From the NCBI RefSeq assembly GCF_004363075.1, contig NZ_SNYN01000018.1, forward strand, positions 1-64,000: 64,000 nt of DNA. The letters are read 5' to 3'. Of the stretch, positions 1-7,642 are shown one piece after another (within the stretch, counting starts at the first letter, position 1; every line of letters starts with the position of its first letter). Below the pieces are notes generated by a model. The model ran no database searches. It was given only the letters and a program-made list of their open reading frames with translations, and was not told the DNA's origin. A program made the translations under genes and the position numbers. This DNA is from Actinorugispora endophytica (GTDB lineage Bacteria > Actinomycetota > Actinomycetes > Streptosporangiales > Streptosporangiaceae).

Positions 1-93
1 GTAGACGGCGACGCTGGTCAGGCCGGCGTCGCGGCAGGCGCGGGCGATTCGCACCGCGATCTCGCCCCGGTTGGCGATGAGAACTTTACGCAC
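1..93 (-). CDS. Biotin carboxylase / acyl-CoA carboxylase alpha subunit, N-terminus only
   Basis: Only the first 31 residues lie in the window; the gene runs off the left edge. The visible peptide starts VRKVLIANRGEIAVRIARAC and continues to SVAVY, which is the nearly invariant N-terminus of biotin carboxylase and BC-BCCP alpha subunits. The GTG start (rc of 91-93) is preceded by AAGGAGAGG at about 105-113. In actinomycetes this subunit carboxylates its own biotin and works with an AccD-type beta subunit, such as the one at 15776-17407, to make malonyl-CoA or methylmalonyl-CoA. It is co-oriented behind the PKS operon, about 100 bp after the HAD gene, so it may be co-transcribed as a malonyl-CoA supply gene (inference). 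Confidence 0.9.
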   Translation of the reverse strand, partial: MRKVLIANRGEIAVRIARACRDAGLTSVAVY

Positions 94-191
94 GGCGGCG
101 GCGCGCCTCTCCTTCGTCTCTTCGGTTACGGGGGCGGGGCGCCGCGGACGGGCCCGCCCCCGGGAGCCGGGCGGTTCGGGTGGGCGGGGCG

Positions 192-878
192 TCAGGCGAC
201 GAGGGTGCCCGCCAGGCGGCGCCAGCCCTTCTGGACGGCCTCGGCCACCAGCTCGGGGTTGTCGCCGACCACGACGGGGTTGCCCACGAGGCGCAGCATC
301 TCCAGGTCCGAGGTGTGGTCGCCGTAGCTGTAGCAGTCCGTGTAGGACACGCCGCGCTCGCGCATCACCCACCGGGCGGCGTCGGCCTTGGCGTCGCCGA
401 TCATGCTCCGCACCACCTCGCCCGTGTACACGCCGTCGCGCGTCTCCAGCCCGGTGCACAGCACGACGTTGGCGCCGGAGTACGCGGCGATCGGGTCGAG
501 GCAGGCCCGGAAGGAGCCCGAGACCAGGACGGTGGTCATCCCCTCCTCGGTGTGCCGGCGCAGGGCCGCCAGGACGTCCTGGTTGAACAGGCGGCCCCCC
601 GCCAGGTGGCGCTCGAACCAGGCCCGCCCGTGCGCGGCCACGTCCGCCTCGGAGTACCCGGCGAACCTGCGGTAGAAGAGCCGGTTGCCCTCCTTGCGCG
701 GCATGCCGGGGCGCAGCAGCGAGCGCGCGTCGTCGCGCAGCCGCTGCTGCTCGGCCGGGGTGTGGCCGATGGCCTCCAGGAAGTAGTCGTAGAAGTCGAA
801 CATGCTCTTGATGGTGACGAGGGTCTCGTCGACGTCGAAGAACGCGACGGCCGACGGGGAATCCGGGGCGGTGGGCAC
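192..878 (-). CDS. HAD-IB family phosphatase (SerB-like)
   Basis: A 228-residue HAD-superfamily phosphatase. Motif I is FFDVDETL near residue 14 (nucleophile Asp in DVDET), motif II is VSGSF near residue 119, a Lys follows in the GDAKAD segment, and motif IV is YGDHTSD near residue 190. All catalytic elements are present and the length fits HAD-IB phosphatases related to phosphoserine phosphatase. It has no signal peptide and is expected to be cytosolic. It follows the AfsA-family gene by about 47 bp on the same strand. In butyrolactone pathways a phosphate left by dihydroxyacetone phosphate must be removed, so this enzyme is a good candidate for that step (inference). Its true substrate cannot be read from the sequence. 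Confidence 0.85.
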   Translation of the reverse strand: MPTAPDSPSAVAFFDVDETLVTIKSMFDFYDYFLEAIGHTPAEQQRLRDDARSLLRPGMPRKEGNRLFYRRFAGYSEADVAAHGRAWFERHLAGGRLFNQDVLAALRRHTEEGMTTVLVSGSFRACLDPIAAYSGANVVLCTGLETRDGVYTGEVVRSMIGDAKADAARWVMRERGVSYTDCYSYGDHTSDLEMLRLVGNPVVVGDNPELVAEAVQKGWRRLAGTLVA

Positions 879-925
879 GGGGTCTCCAGGGGGTCGGTGG
901 ACGGGTGCGGTGGAAGGGGGCGGGG

Positions 926-1897
926 TCAGCCGAGGCTCACGGTCACCTCGGCGACCACGGCGTCCTGCTGGACGGCGGCCGTGCGCCAGGTGGGCGAGTC
1001 GGCCCCGTCCACCGGCCGGGTGGTCAGGTGGACGGGCTGGTCCAGCTCGGCGAACTTGCGGAAGTCCCCGCGCAGGCTGACGGCGCGCTTCGGCGCGGAC
1101 CCGGGCCCCGCGAGCAGCAGCGCGGACTGGCGGGCCGCCTCGCTGAACACCATCGCGGGCACGTGGTCGTAGGGGTGGTCATACATGCTGCGGTTGCGGA
1201 AGCTGCGCGGGCTCAGCTCCGCCTCCAGACCATCCCCGGCGCGCCGCACGCCGTCCAGGACGACGTTGACCGGGTCGCGGCGCCCGGCCAGTGCGGCGTC
1301 CAGTGGTTCGCCCGCCGGCTCGGCGCCGAGGGTGAACGCGGTGGGCACCGCGCCGCCCCGCTGCATCGCGCGCAGCCGGTGGTACTGGTCGGTGGGGGTG
1401 CAGCTGACGTCCATCCCGAGGCGCCCCAGCGGGGAGCCGTCCAGTGTCAGGTCCATCGTGAAGGCGACCCGGCGCAGCCTGCCGCCGCGCGCCTGGCGCC
1501 GGGTGACGTCGCCGTCGATGCGCAGCTGCCCGGGGCGCTCGCCGCGGGCCAGCGCGTCGGGGTCGGTCAGCTCCAGCCACCAGGACGTCACCATGAAGGT
1601 GGTGGACGCGGGCGCGCCCTGGTAGGCGTGCGCGGCGTGCGTCACGGCCTGGCGGCAGCTCTCCAGCACCAGCAGGGTGTCGTACCAGCGCGGGTCCGGG
1701 TGGTCACCGTAATAGGCGTGGCTCTGCGGAAGCTGCGCGGCGGACGCGAAGCGCGTCTCGTCGACGCCGTGGGAGTCGGTCAGGAAGACCTCCGACAGCG
1801 CCCAGCGGTGGACCATGCCCCGGGGGACGGTCTGGTCGTAGGCCAGCGCGGCCGCCTCGGCGACGGCCGTGGCGGACGGGGTGGTGAGGGTGTCCAT
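926..1897 (-). CDS. AfsA-family (A-factor synthase-like) double-hotdog protein
   Basis: A 323-residue protein with two AfsA repeats. The first carries the typical VHRWALSEVFLTDS block followed by RWYDTLLVLESCRQA; the second carries NRSMYDHPYDHVPAMVFSEAARQSA. AfsA, ScbA and BarX condense a beta-ketoacyl thioester with dihydroxyacetone phosphate, the first step toward gamma-butyrolactone signals. The ATG at 1897 was chosen because the family homology begins directly after it and GGAGA precedes it; the longer open frame upstream is a shadow of the CLF gene. Its position inside a KS-CLF-ACP operon is unusual for a plain signalling gene. It may act as an assembly enzyme joining the polyketide to a C3 unit, or less likely as a dehydratase-like hotdog. 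Confidence 0.88.
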   Translation of the reverse strand: MDTLTTPSATAVAEAAALAYDQTVPRGMVHRWALSEVFLTDSHGVDETRFASAAQLPQSHAYYGDHPDPRWYDTLLVLESCRQAVTHAAHAYQGAPASTTFMVTSWWLELTDPDALARGERPGQLRIDGDVTRRQARGGRLRRVAFTMDLTLDGSPLGRLGMDVSCTPTDQYHRLRAMQRGGAVPTAFTLGAEPAGEPLDAALAGRRDPVNVVLDGVRRAGDGLEAELSPRSFRNRSMYDHPYDHVPAMVFSEAARQSALLLAGPGSAPKRAVSLRGDFRKFAELDQPVHLTTRPVDGADSPTWRTAAVQQDAVVAEVTVSLG

Positions 1898-2016
1898 GGG
1901 ATGTCTCCAGAAAGGGGTCGTGGGGTCTCGCCGCGCCCCGGACGGTGGGGCGCGGCGGGTCTTCCGGGGGCCTCCTGCGTCCACCCGGCGGGTCCGGCGA
2001 ACGTCTCCGGCCGGGG

Positions 2017-3141
2017 CTAGCCGGCCGCCGTCCCGGCGCGTTCGACGACCGCGCAGCCGACCTGGCCGTCCGGGCCCAGGGAGGTGACCAGGCCGACGCG
2101 CTCGGCGGTGTCGGCGGAGCGCCAGTGGGCCAGGACGGAGGCCAGCTGGAGCGAGGCGCCCGCGCTGTGCGTCTCGCCCAGGACCCGGTGCACCGGCAGG
2201 CGGCGCGGCCCGGGTGTGCCGAGCGCCGAGCGCAGCGCGCGCTCCTCGACGGCGGCCCAGCCGAAGCGCCCCGCGGCGCCCGGCGCGACGACCGCCACGT
2301 CCTCCGCGGTCACCGAGGCGCTCTCCAGCGCGTCCCGGACGCAGTCGGCCAGGCGGCGGCCCAGGGCCGCCGCGCCCGCACCCGGGTCGGCGTACCCGGC
2401 CTCGCAGGAGAGCAGCCGGGCCAGGGGCCGCGTCCCTGAGGAGCCGGCGGACCCGTCGGAGCCGCGCTCCAGCACGAAGACCGCGCAGCCCTCGCCGACG
2501 GCGACGTCGCGTCCCAGGGCGCCGGTGCGGTGCCACGCCCACGCGGACTGCGCGCTCAGCTCCTCCACGCTGCCCGCCAGCAGCCGGTCCGCGCGGTGGT
2601 TGGCCAGGGCGTTCCGCGCGAAGCGCAGCGCCGAGAGCCCCGCCGTGGGGCCGCCCGACAGCGTCGAGTTGACCCCGGTGAGCCCGTACCTGATGGCGGT
2701 CTGCCCGGCGCAGGAGTTCATCAGGGTGCCCGGGAAGTGCGACGGGTTCACCATGTACGGGCGCTCCTGCACGAAGGTGTCCCGGGTGAACTCGCCCAGG
2801 CGGCGGACGCTGCCCGCGCCGGTGCCCAGGACGACCCCGGTGCGCCGCCGCGCGTCGTCGTCCAGGCCGTCCAGCTGCTCCAGGGCCTGGCCGCACGCGA
2901 CCATCCCCATCTGGTCGGTCCGGGTGAGCCGGCTCAGCCCCTTGCCGCCCAGCCGCTCGGCGGGCCGGAAGCCGGTCACGGCGCGCACCCGCAGCGGCGG
3001 GAACTCCTCGCCGCCGGGGGCGTCCGCGGGGTCCGGCTCCGGGGCGCGGCGCCCCTCCAGGGCCTCGGCCAGCGCGTCCAGGCCGCTGCCCGCGGCGCTG
3101 AGCACACCGCAGCCGACGATGTCCAGCACTGTGCCGCTCAC
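2017..3141 (-). CDS. Ketosynthase chain-length-factor-like subunit (KS-beta)
   Basis: A 374-residue thiolase-fold partner of the adjacent ketosynthase. It aligns along its length with KS-alpha, but the nucleophile region reads GVNSTLSGGPTAG, with Pro165 where the KS has its catalytic Cys. It also lacks the glutamine often seen at this site in aromatic CLFs. The second His region is kept as LGETHSAGASLQ, while the HGTGT region is lost (VAPGAAGRFGW). It is therefore expected to be non-condensing and to form a KS-alpha/KS-beta heterodimer that sets chain length. The GTG start overlaps the KS stop as GTGA, so translation is coupled and likely stoichiometric. Distance from classical aromatic CLFs fits a reducing or short-chain type II system (inference). 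Confidence 0.87.
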   Translation of the reverse strand: MSGTVLDIVGCGVLSAAGSGLDALAEALEGRRAPEPDPADAPGGEEFPPLRVRAVTGFRPAERLGGKGLSRLTRTDQMGMVACGQALEQLDGLDDDARRRTGVVLGTGAGSVRRLGEFTRDTFVQERPYMVNPSHFPGTLMNSCAGQTAIRYGLTGVNSTLSGGPTAGLSALRFARNALANHRADRLLAGSVEELSAQSAWAWHRTGALGRDVAVGEGCAVFVLERGSDGSAGSSGTRPLARLLSCEAGYADPGAGAAALGRRLADCVRDALESASVTAEDVAVVAPGAAGRFGWAAVEERALRSALGTPGPRRLPVHRVLGETHSAGASLQLASVLAHWRSADTAERVGLVTSLGPDGQVGCAVVERAGTAAG

Positions 3142-4364
3142 TGCGCCACCTCTCCGAAGACCGTGATGGCGTTGTTGCCGCCGAACGCGAACCCGTGGTT
3201 CTGCACCACGCGGGGCCGCGCCTCCCGGGCGGTCCCGGGGACGCAGTCCAGGCCGGGGCCGAGCGCGGGGTCGACCTCGCGCACGGTGGCGCTGGGCGGC
3301 AGGAACCCCGTGTGCACGGCCATGCAGCAGACGAGCGCGCCGAACCCCGCGGCCGCGCCCATGGTGTGCCCCAGCATCGACTTGATGGAGCTGACCGGCG
3401 GCAGGCGGTCGCCGAAGACCTCGCGCATCGCCGCGACCTCGGTGCGGTCGTTCGCCGGGGTCCCGGTCCCGTGCGCGCAGACGTAGTCGACGTCCTCGGC
3501 CTTGACGCCCGCGTCGCGGTGCGCGCCGCGGATGCACTCGGCGATCGACGCCGCGTCGGGGTTCGTCATGTGCCGCGCGTCGCACGTCATGCCGTAGCCG
3601 AGCAGCTCCGCGTAGACGCGGGCGCCGCGCTCGCGCGCCGACTCCAGCGGCTCCAGGATCAGGGCCACGCCGCCCTCGGCGGTCACGATTCCGTCGCGGT
3701 GGGCGTCGAAGGGCCGGGAGACGTCCTTGGCCAGCGCGCCGAGCCGGTGGAACCCGGCGTGGGTGGCGCGGTTGGAGGCGTCGGCCCCGCCGCAGACCAT
3801 GAAGTCGGCCTCGCCGTTGCGCACGAGGTCGTACCCGTAGCCGATGGCGTAGTTGCTCGCCGCGCAGGCGGTGCCGACGGTCTGGGCCTCACCGGTGAGG
3901 CCCAGTTCGGCGTTGACCGCCGCGCCGATCCGCCCGGCGTCGGCCCGGCCGACCAGTTCGGGGGAGAGCGAGGACAGGCCGCCCCGGACCCATTCGGAGG
4001 AGAGCTCCCCCAGCACCCCCGACTCCCCGTTGGTGGTGCCGAAGCTGCTGCCCGCCCGGGAGCGGGACAGCTCCTCCGGGTCGAGGCCGGCGTCGCCGAC
4101 GGCCATGCGGGCGGCCGCGGCGGCGAACTGGCCGCTGCGACCCCACTGGTCCGGATCGATGCGGTCGAGGTGGTCCCCGGGACGGAAGTCGCGGACCTCT
4201 CCGGCGAGGACCCGCTCGAACCCCGCGGAGTCGAACTGCTCGATGGGCCCGATGCCGCTGCGGCCCCGGCGGATCGACTCGGTGACGGCCCGGGCGCCCA
4301 GGCCCAGGCTGCTCACCGCGCCGAGGCCGGTGACCGCGACGCGGCGCGGCCGGGACTCAGACAC
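3138..4364 (-). CDS. Type II PKS ketosynthase (KS-alpha)
   Basis: A 408-residue beta-ketoacyl-ACP synthase of the KASII/KS-alpha class. The catalytic triad is intact: Cys167 in VGTACAASN, His298 in CAHGTGTPAND and His333 in SMLGHTMGAAAG. It performs decarboxylative condensation of malonyl-ACP with the growing chain in the cytosol. The GTG start at 4364 overlaps the ACP gene by 8 bp, and its TGA overlaps the CLF start. The order ACP-KS-CLF is reversed relative to the common KS-CLF-ACP order of aromatic clusters. With no aromatase or cyclase nearby, a FabF-like role for a dedicated chain is plausible (inference). Confidence 0.95.
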   Translation of the reverse strand: MSESRPRRVAVTGLGAVSSLGLGARAVTESIRRGRSGIGPIEQFDSAGFERVLAGEVRDFRPGDHLDRIDPDQWGRSGQFAAAAARMAVGDAGLDPEELSRSRAGSSFGTTNGESGVLGELSSEWVRGGLSSLSPELVGRADAGRIGAAVNAELGLTGEAQTVGTACAASNYAIGYGYDLVRNGEADFMVCGGADASNRATHAGFHRLGALAKDVSRPFDAHRDGIVTAEGGVALILEPLESARERGARVYAELLGYGMTCDARHMTNPDAASIAECIRGAHRDAGVKAEDVDYVCAHGTGTPANDRTEVAAMREVFGDRLPPVSSIKSMLGHTMGAAAGFGALVCCMAVHTGFLPPSATVREVDPALGPGLDCVPGTAREARPRVVQNHGFAFGGNNAITVFGEVAQ

Positions 4365-4629
4365 TCGCGGCCTCCTGCGGGGCGTGCCTGCCGACCAGCT
4401 CGTAGACGGTGGGCAGGTCGTCCAGGTCCACGAGCTCCTCCTGCGGGACCGTGATCCCCAGGTCGCGCTCGAAGCGGGAGAAGATCTCGATGCTCATCAG
4501 CGAGTCCGCCCCGAAGTCCTCGGAGAAGCTGCTGGTCTCGACCAGTTCGCCGGCGTCCACCTCGAGAACGTCGGCGATGATGGCGTGCACCTTCTGGCGC
4601 AGGTCCTCGGAAATGGTGTTCCCGCTCAT
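4357..4629 (-). CDS. Acyl carrier protein
   Basis: A 90-residue acyl carrier protein. The phosphopantetheine attachment site is Ser43 in FGADSLMSIEI, in the standard position before helix II, and the acidic helices expected of an ACP flank it. The ATG at 4627-4629 follows GAGGAAA at a good distance; the longer open frame upstream is not supported. It is the first gene of the minus-strand PKS operon and overlaps the KS gene by 8 bp, so it should serve this ketosynthase pair. No dedicated phosphopantetheinyl transferase is present, so activation must come from elsewhere in the genome. Confidence 0.95.
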   Translation of the reverse strand: MSGNTISEDLRQKVHAIIADVLEVDAGELVETSSFSEDFGADSLMSIEIFSRFERDLGITVPQEELVDLDDLPTVYELVGRHAPQEAASV

Positions 4630-4922
4630 TTCTGTTTCCTCACTGGAGTCCGCTCGACTGGTTCGCGCGGCCCTTCCCGGAAGTCCTTCGCCCGGGGCGC
4701 CGCTCTGGTAATCAAATGCGCTCGGGGGGTGCCGTCGCAAGGTTCTCCAAAGTCACATCGGGTTGCATCCGAAGTGGAATTAAAAGTGGTGGCTCCTGTC
4801 TTCCATAATCTTTTCGGAGGTCTCGACCGGGCCTTTTGCGGAGCCCCGCCGGAACACTCCGGTCCGGGGCCGAGGACCCCGCGGCCGGTTCGGCGACTCA
4901 TCGCGCACAAGGAGGCCCAGTT
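4630..4922. promoter_or_regulatory. Divergent promoter region between the two PKS operons
   Basis: A 293-bp gap between the ACP gene (minus) and the KSIII gene (plus), clearly richer in A and T than its surroundings (for example around 4700-4710 and 4775-4815). It must hold the promoters of both PKS operons and is the most likely place for binding by the SARP encoded at 14688. A short GGTT-containing pair about 20 bp apart occurs near 4740-4765, but I could not define a convincing SARP heptamer array. Confidence 0.55.
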
Positions 4923-5960
4923 GTGAGACTCGACCGCCCAGTCGGCGTTGTGACGGCAGCGCTGTGGCTCCCCGAGGGCCGTTCGACCGTGGAGGCCGCG
5001 GCCGGGGGCGACCGGGCGCGGACCGCCGCGCTCCGGGACCTGGCGCATCCCCGCCTGCCCGAGGCGCGCGGGGTGTCGGCGCCGGACATGGCGGTGCGCG
5101 CGGCGCGCGCGGCACTGGACGCGGCCGGGGTCGCGGGGGAGCGGATCGGCCTGCTCCACCACGCCTGGATGTACTACCAGGGGCACGACCTGTGGTCCCC
5201 GCCGCACTACATCGCCCGCGTGCTCGGCGCGGACCGCGCCCTGCCCGTGGGGGTCCGGCAGGTGTGCAACGGAGGCGCCGCCGCCGTCGAACTCGCGGCC
5301 GCGCGCCTGCTGGCCGACCCCGGGCCGGGGTACGCGCTCGTCACCACCGCGGACCGCTTCGTGCCTCCCGGCTTCGACCGCTGGACCGCCGACTACGGGG
5401 TCGCCTACGGGGACGCGGGGACGGCGGTGCTGCTGCGCTCGCCGGGGGGCGCGGACGACGCGCTGCTGCTGCGCGCGGTCGCCACGGTCGCCGCGCCGGA
5501 ACTGGAGGCGATGCACCGGGGCGCGGACCCGTTCTCGGACGCGGCCCGCACCCACCGGGACCGGATCGACATGCGCGCCACCAAGCGCGCCTACCTGCGC
5601 GAGCACGGGCGCACCGCCTTCGACGAGGCCAACGGGCGGGCCGTGCGCGCGGTGGTCGCGGACGCGCTGCGCGACGCCGGCCTGGACCGCCTGGACAAGC
5701 GGATCCGGTGCGCGGTGCTGCCCCGGTTCGGGGCCAAGGTCCTGCGCGAGTCCTGGCTTCCGCTGCTCACCGGGCTCCTCGACGCCGAACCCGTGGACCT
5801 GGGCCGGGAGACCGGCCACCTGGGAGCGGGCGACGCCGCCGCGGGCCTGGCCGCGCTGGTGGACGGGGGGACCCTCGCCCCGGGCGAGTTCGCCCTCGTC
5901 TTCAGCGCCGGGGCCGGGTTCACCTGGTCCTGCCTGGTGGTCCAGGCCCCGCTCGCCTAG
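4923..5960 (+). CDS. Ketosynthase III-like enzyme with altered active site
   Basis: A 345-residue FabH/KSIII-fold protein. The nucleophile Cys115 lies in VRQVCNGGAAAVE, equivalent to the FabH cysteine. The usual His-Gln-Ala-Asn motif is replaced by LPRFGAKVL and the usual GNTS region reads GHLGAGDAAAG. The canonical Cys-His-Asn triad is therefore not evident, as in acyltransferase-type KSIII homologues of secondary metabolism. GTG 4923 was chosen because AAGGAGG lies just upstream and the neighbouring TTG frame stops at once. It opens the plus-strand operon opposite the ACP-KS-CLF operon and could select the starter acyl group or transfer a finished acyl chain (inference). Confidence 0.88.
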   Translation: MRLDRPVGVVTAALWLPEGRSTVEAAAGGDRARTAALRDLAHPRLPEARGVSAPDMAVRAARAALDAAGVAGERIGLLHHAWMYYQGHDLWSPPHYIARVLGADRALPVGVRQVCNGGAAAVELAAARLLADPGPGYALVTTADRFVPPGFDRWTADYGVAYGDAGTAVLLRSPGGADDALLLRAVATVAAPELEAMHRGADPFSDAARTHRDRIDMRATKRAYLREHGRTAFDEANGRAVRAVVADALRDAGLDRLDKRIRCAVLPRFGAKVLRESWLPLLTGLLDAEPVDLGRETGHLGAGDAAAGLAALVDGGTLAPGEFALVFSAGAGFTWSCLVVQAPLA

Positions 5961-6076
5961 GCCCGCCCCGGTCCGGCGGGCACTCCCGCTCGCGGCGCCG
6001 CCGGCGCCGCGGTCACCGAACCCCCGTCCGGGCCCGACGGCCCGCGGCGGCGCACGACCACCCCAAGGAGAAGCAG

Positions 6077-6781
6077 ATGTCCCGTTCAGTGTTCGTCACC
6101 GGAGCCAACCGGGGAATCGGCCTGGCGGTCGCCAGGGCCATGGCGGCCGACGGCGACCGGGTCGCCGTCGGCCACCGCTCGGGGGAGCCGCCCGAGGGGT
6201 TCTTCGGGGTGCGCTGCGACGTGACGGACCAGGCCTCGGTGACCGAGGCGTTCGAGCTGGTCGCCAAGGAGCAGGGGCCGGTCGAGGTGCTCGTCGCCAA
6301 CGCGGGGATCACCCGCGACACCCTGATGCTGCGGATGGGCGACGAGGCCTTCGAGGAGGTGCTGGAGACCAACCTCATGGGGGCGTTCCGCACCGTGCGC
6401 GCCGCCGCGGGCGCGATGCTGCCCGCCCGCCGGGGCCGGATCGTGCTGCTCTCCTCGGCGCTGGGCTTCCTGGGGTCGCCCGGGCAGACCAACTACGCGG
6501 CGGCCAAGACCGCGCTGCTCGGCATGGCCCGCTCCCTGGCCTGGGAGCTGGGGTCGCGCGGGGTGACGGTGAACCTGGTGGCGCCGGGCATCATCGACAC
6601 CGACATGACCAGCGCGCTGTCCGACCGGCGGATGGCGGACCTGATGAGGATGACCCCGCTGGGCCGGACCGGCACCCCGGAGGAGGTGGCCGCGGCCGTG
6701 CGGTTCCTGGCGAGCGAGTCCGCCGGATACGTCACCGGCGCCGTCCTCCCGGTGGGCGGCGGCATCGGGATGGGCCTTTGA
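6077..6781 (+). CDS. FabG-type 3-oxoacyl-ACP reductase (ketoreductase)
   Basis: A 234-residue classical short-chain dehydrogenase. The NADPH-binding motif is TGANRGIG (residues 8-15), NAG follows near 75-77, and the catalytic residues are Ser127, Tyr140 and Lys144 in the YAAAK box. Sequence and length are close to FabG, so beta-ketoacyl-ACP reduction is the likely reaction. The ATG follows AAGGAG at 6065-6070. It is 116 bp downstream of the KSIII gene and co-directional. With KS/CLF/ACP it provides one reductive step, but no separate dehydratase or enoyl reductase was found in the cluster. Confidence 0.93.
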   Translation: MSRSVFVTGANRGIGLAVARAMAADGDRVAVGHRSGEPPEGFFGVRCDVTDQASVTEAFELVAKEQGPVEVLVANAGITRDTLMLRMGDEAFEEVLETNLMGAFRTVRAAAGAMLPARRGRIVLLSSALGFLGSPGQTNYAAAKTALLGMARSLAWELGSRGVTVNLVAPGIIDTDMTSALSDRRMADLMRMTPLGRTGTPEEVAAAVRFLASESAGYVTGAVLPVGGGIGMGL

Positions 6782-6784
6782 CCT

Positions 6785-6810
6785 CCTCCCCTCCCTGAAG
6801 GGAGGGGAGG
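6785..6810 (+). terminator. Hairpin after the ketoreductase gene
   Basis: A perfect 11-bp inverted repeat, CCTCCCCTCCC and GGGAGGGGAGG, separated by TGAA, begins 4 bp after the ketoreductase stop. No U-tract follows, as is usual in this group. Confidence 0.7.
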
Positions 6811-6982
6811 CCGACACGCGTCGGCGCGCGGGGGCCTCGCGGGCGGGCGGCGGGCCCGCCGCCCGCCCGCGAGGACCGGTTCGCGGGCCCCGCCCCGGGC
6901 GGCCGCGAGCCGTCCGGACCGGACCGCCGGACACGTCCCGGCGCGCCGTCCGCACACCACCAGTTCTGCAGGAAGGAACGAC

Positions 6983-7063
6983 ATGCGTAAGCCGTCCCGG
7001 GCGTGTGGGTCCCCGATCCCTCCCCGACCCGAACACCAGGACGTCCCGGAGGGGGCGCGGTGA
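6983..7063 (+). CDS. Possible 26-residue leader peptide coupled to the next gene
   Basis: An ATG preceded by a strong GGAAGGA ribosome site opens a 26-codon frame (MRKPSRACGS to VPEGAR). Its TGA overlaps the GTG of the next gene as GTGA. The ribosome site is far better than anything directly before that GTG, so this may be a coupling ORF. It has no recognised family. It could instead mark the true initiation region if there were a sequencing frameshift, since the next frame is also open here. Confidence 0.4.
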   Translation: MRKPSRACGSPIPPRPEHQDVPEGAR

Positions 7064-7566
7064 CCGCGGTGGGGGTCGACCGCGTGTGCCGTCCCCTGGA
7101 GGCGGCCGGGGCGGTGCCCCATCCGCCCCTGTCCCGCCAGGACATGGAGGTCCTGGACCAGTGGGACGTCGTCTCGGCGCACGTGTGCGGGGAGTGCCTG
7201 CGCGGCGGGCCGGACGCGGGGCCGGCCGCGCCGTGCCCCACCCGCGCCCCGTTCGACCTGGTCCGCACGAAGGCGCGGCGGGTGCTGGCGGTCCAGCGGT
7301 CGCTGGCGGTCGGGTGGCTGGTGCCGGCGGGGGTGAAGGTGTGCGGGGAGGCCGCGTTCCCGGGGGGCGAGACCTCCACGGCGCTCGTCCTGCGCCACAG
7401 CGAGTCGGCGTGGATGCTCCGGCGGCTCGGCGCCGGCCACGCGCCGCTGTTCGCCCGGTTCGAGGCCGACGGGCTGCTGGCGGCCCCCTGTCCCGTCCAC
7501 ATCGCCTACCGGCAGGTGTGGGACGGCTTCGCGGCCCTGCGCGCCGTGGCGGGGACACTGGGGTGA
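7060..7566 (+). CDS. Unrecognised 168-residue protein with a Cys-rich segment
   Basis: I do not recognise this protein. Starting at GTG 7060 it has no signal peptide or membrane helix. A cluster C-G-E-C near residue 45 followed by another Cys about a dozen residues later (PAAPCPTRAPFDL) suggests a small metal-binding or redox-sensitive element. The segment FDLVRTKARRVLAVQRS is basic and helical. The gene lies between the ketoreductase and the two-component system inside the polyketide cluster and is co-directional with the ketoreductase. A small regulator is possible, but there is no direct evidence for it. Confidence 0.6.
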   Translation: MTAVGVDRVCRPLEAAGAVPHPPLSRQDMEVLDQWDVVSAHVCGECLRGGPDAGPAAPCPTRAPFDLVRTKARRVLAVQRSLAVGWLVPAGVKVCGEAAFPGGETSTALVLRHSESAWMLRRLGAGHAPLFARFEADGLLAAPCPVHIAYRQVWDGFAALRAVAGTLG

Positions 7567-7642
7567 CGCGCGCCCCGCCGGGTGCGCGGCCCCGGCGGAG
7601 GGTGCTGCGGGAGCGGGTCCGTTCCCGTCGCCGCTGCCCTGG

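Noticed and set aside
926-2896. A longer N-terminal extension of the AfsA-family protein
   Set aside because: The extension is Arg/Gly-rich shadow sequence of the CLF gene; the family starts at the Met at 1897 with a ribosome site.
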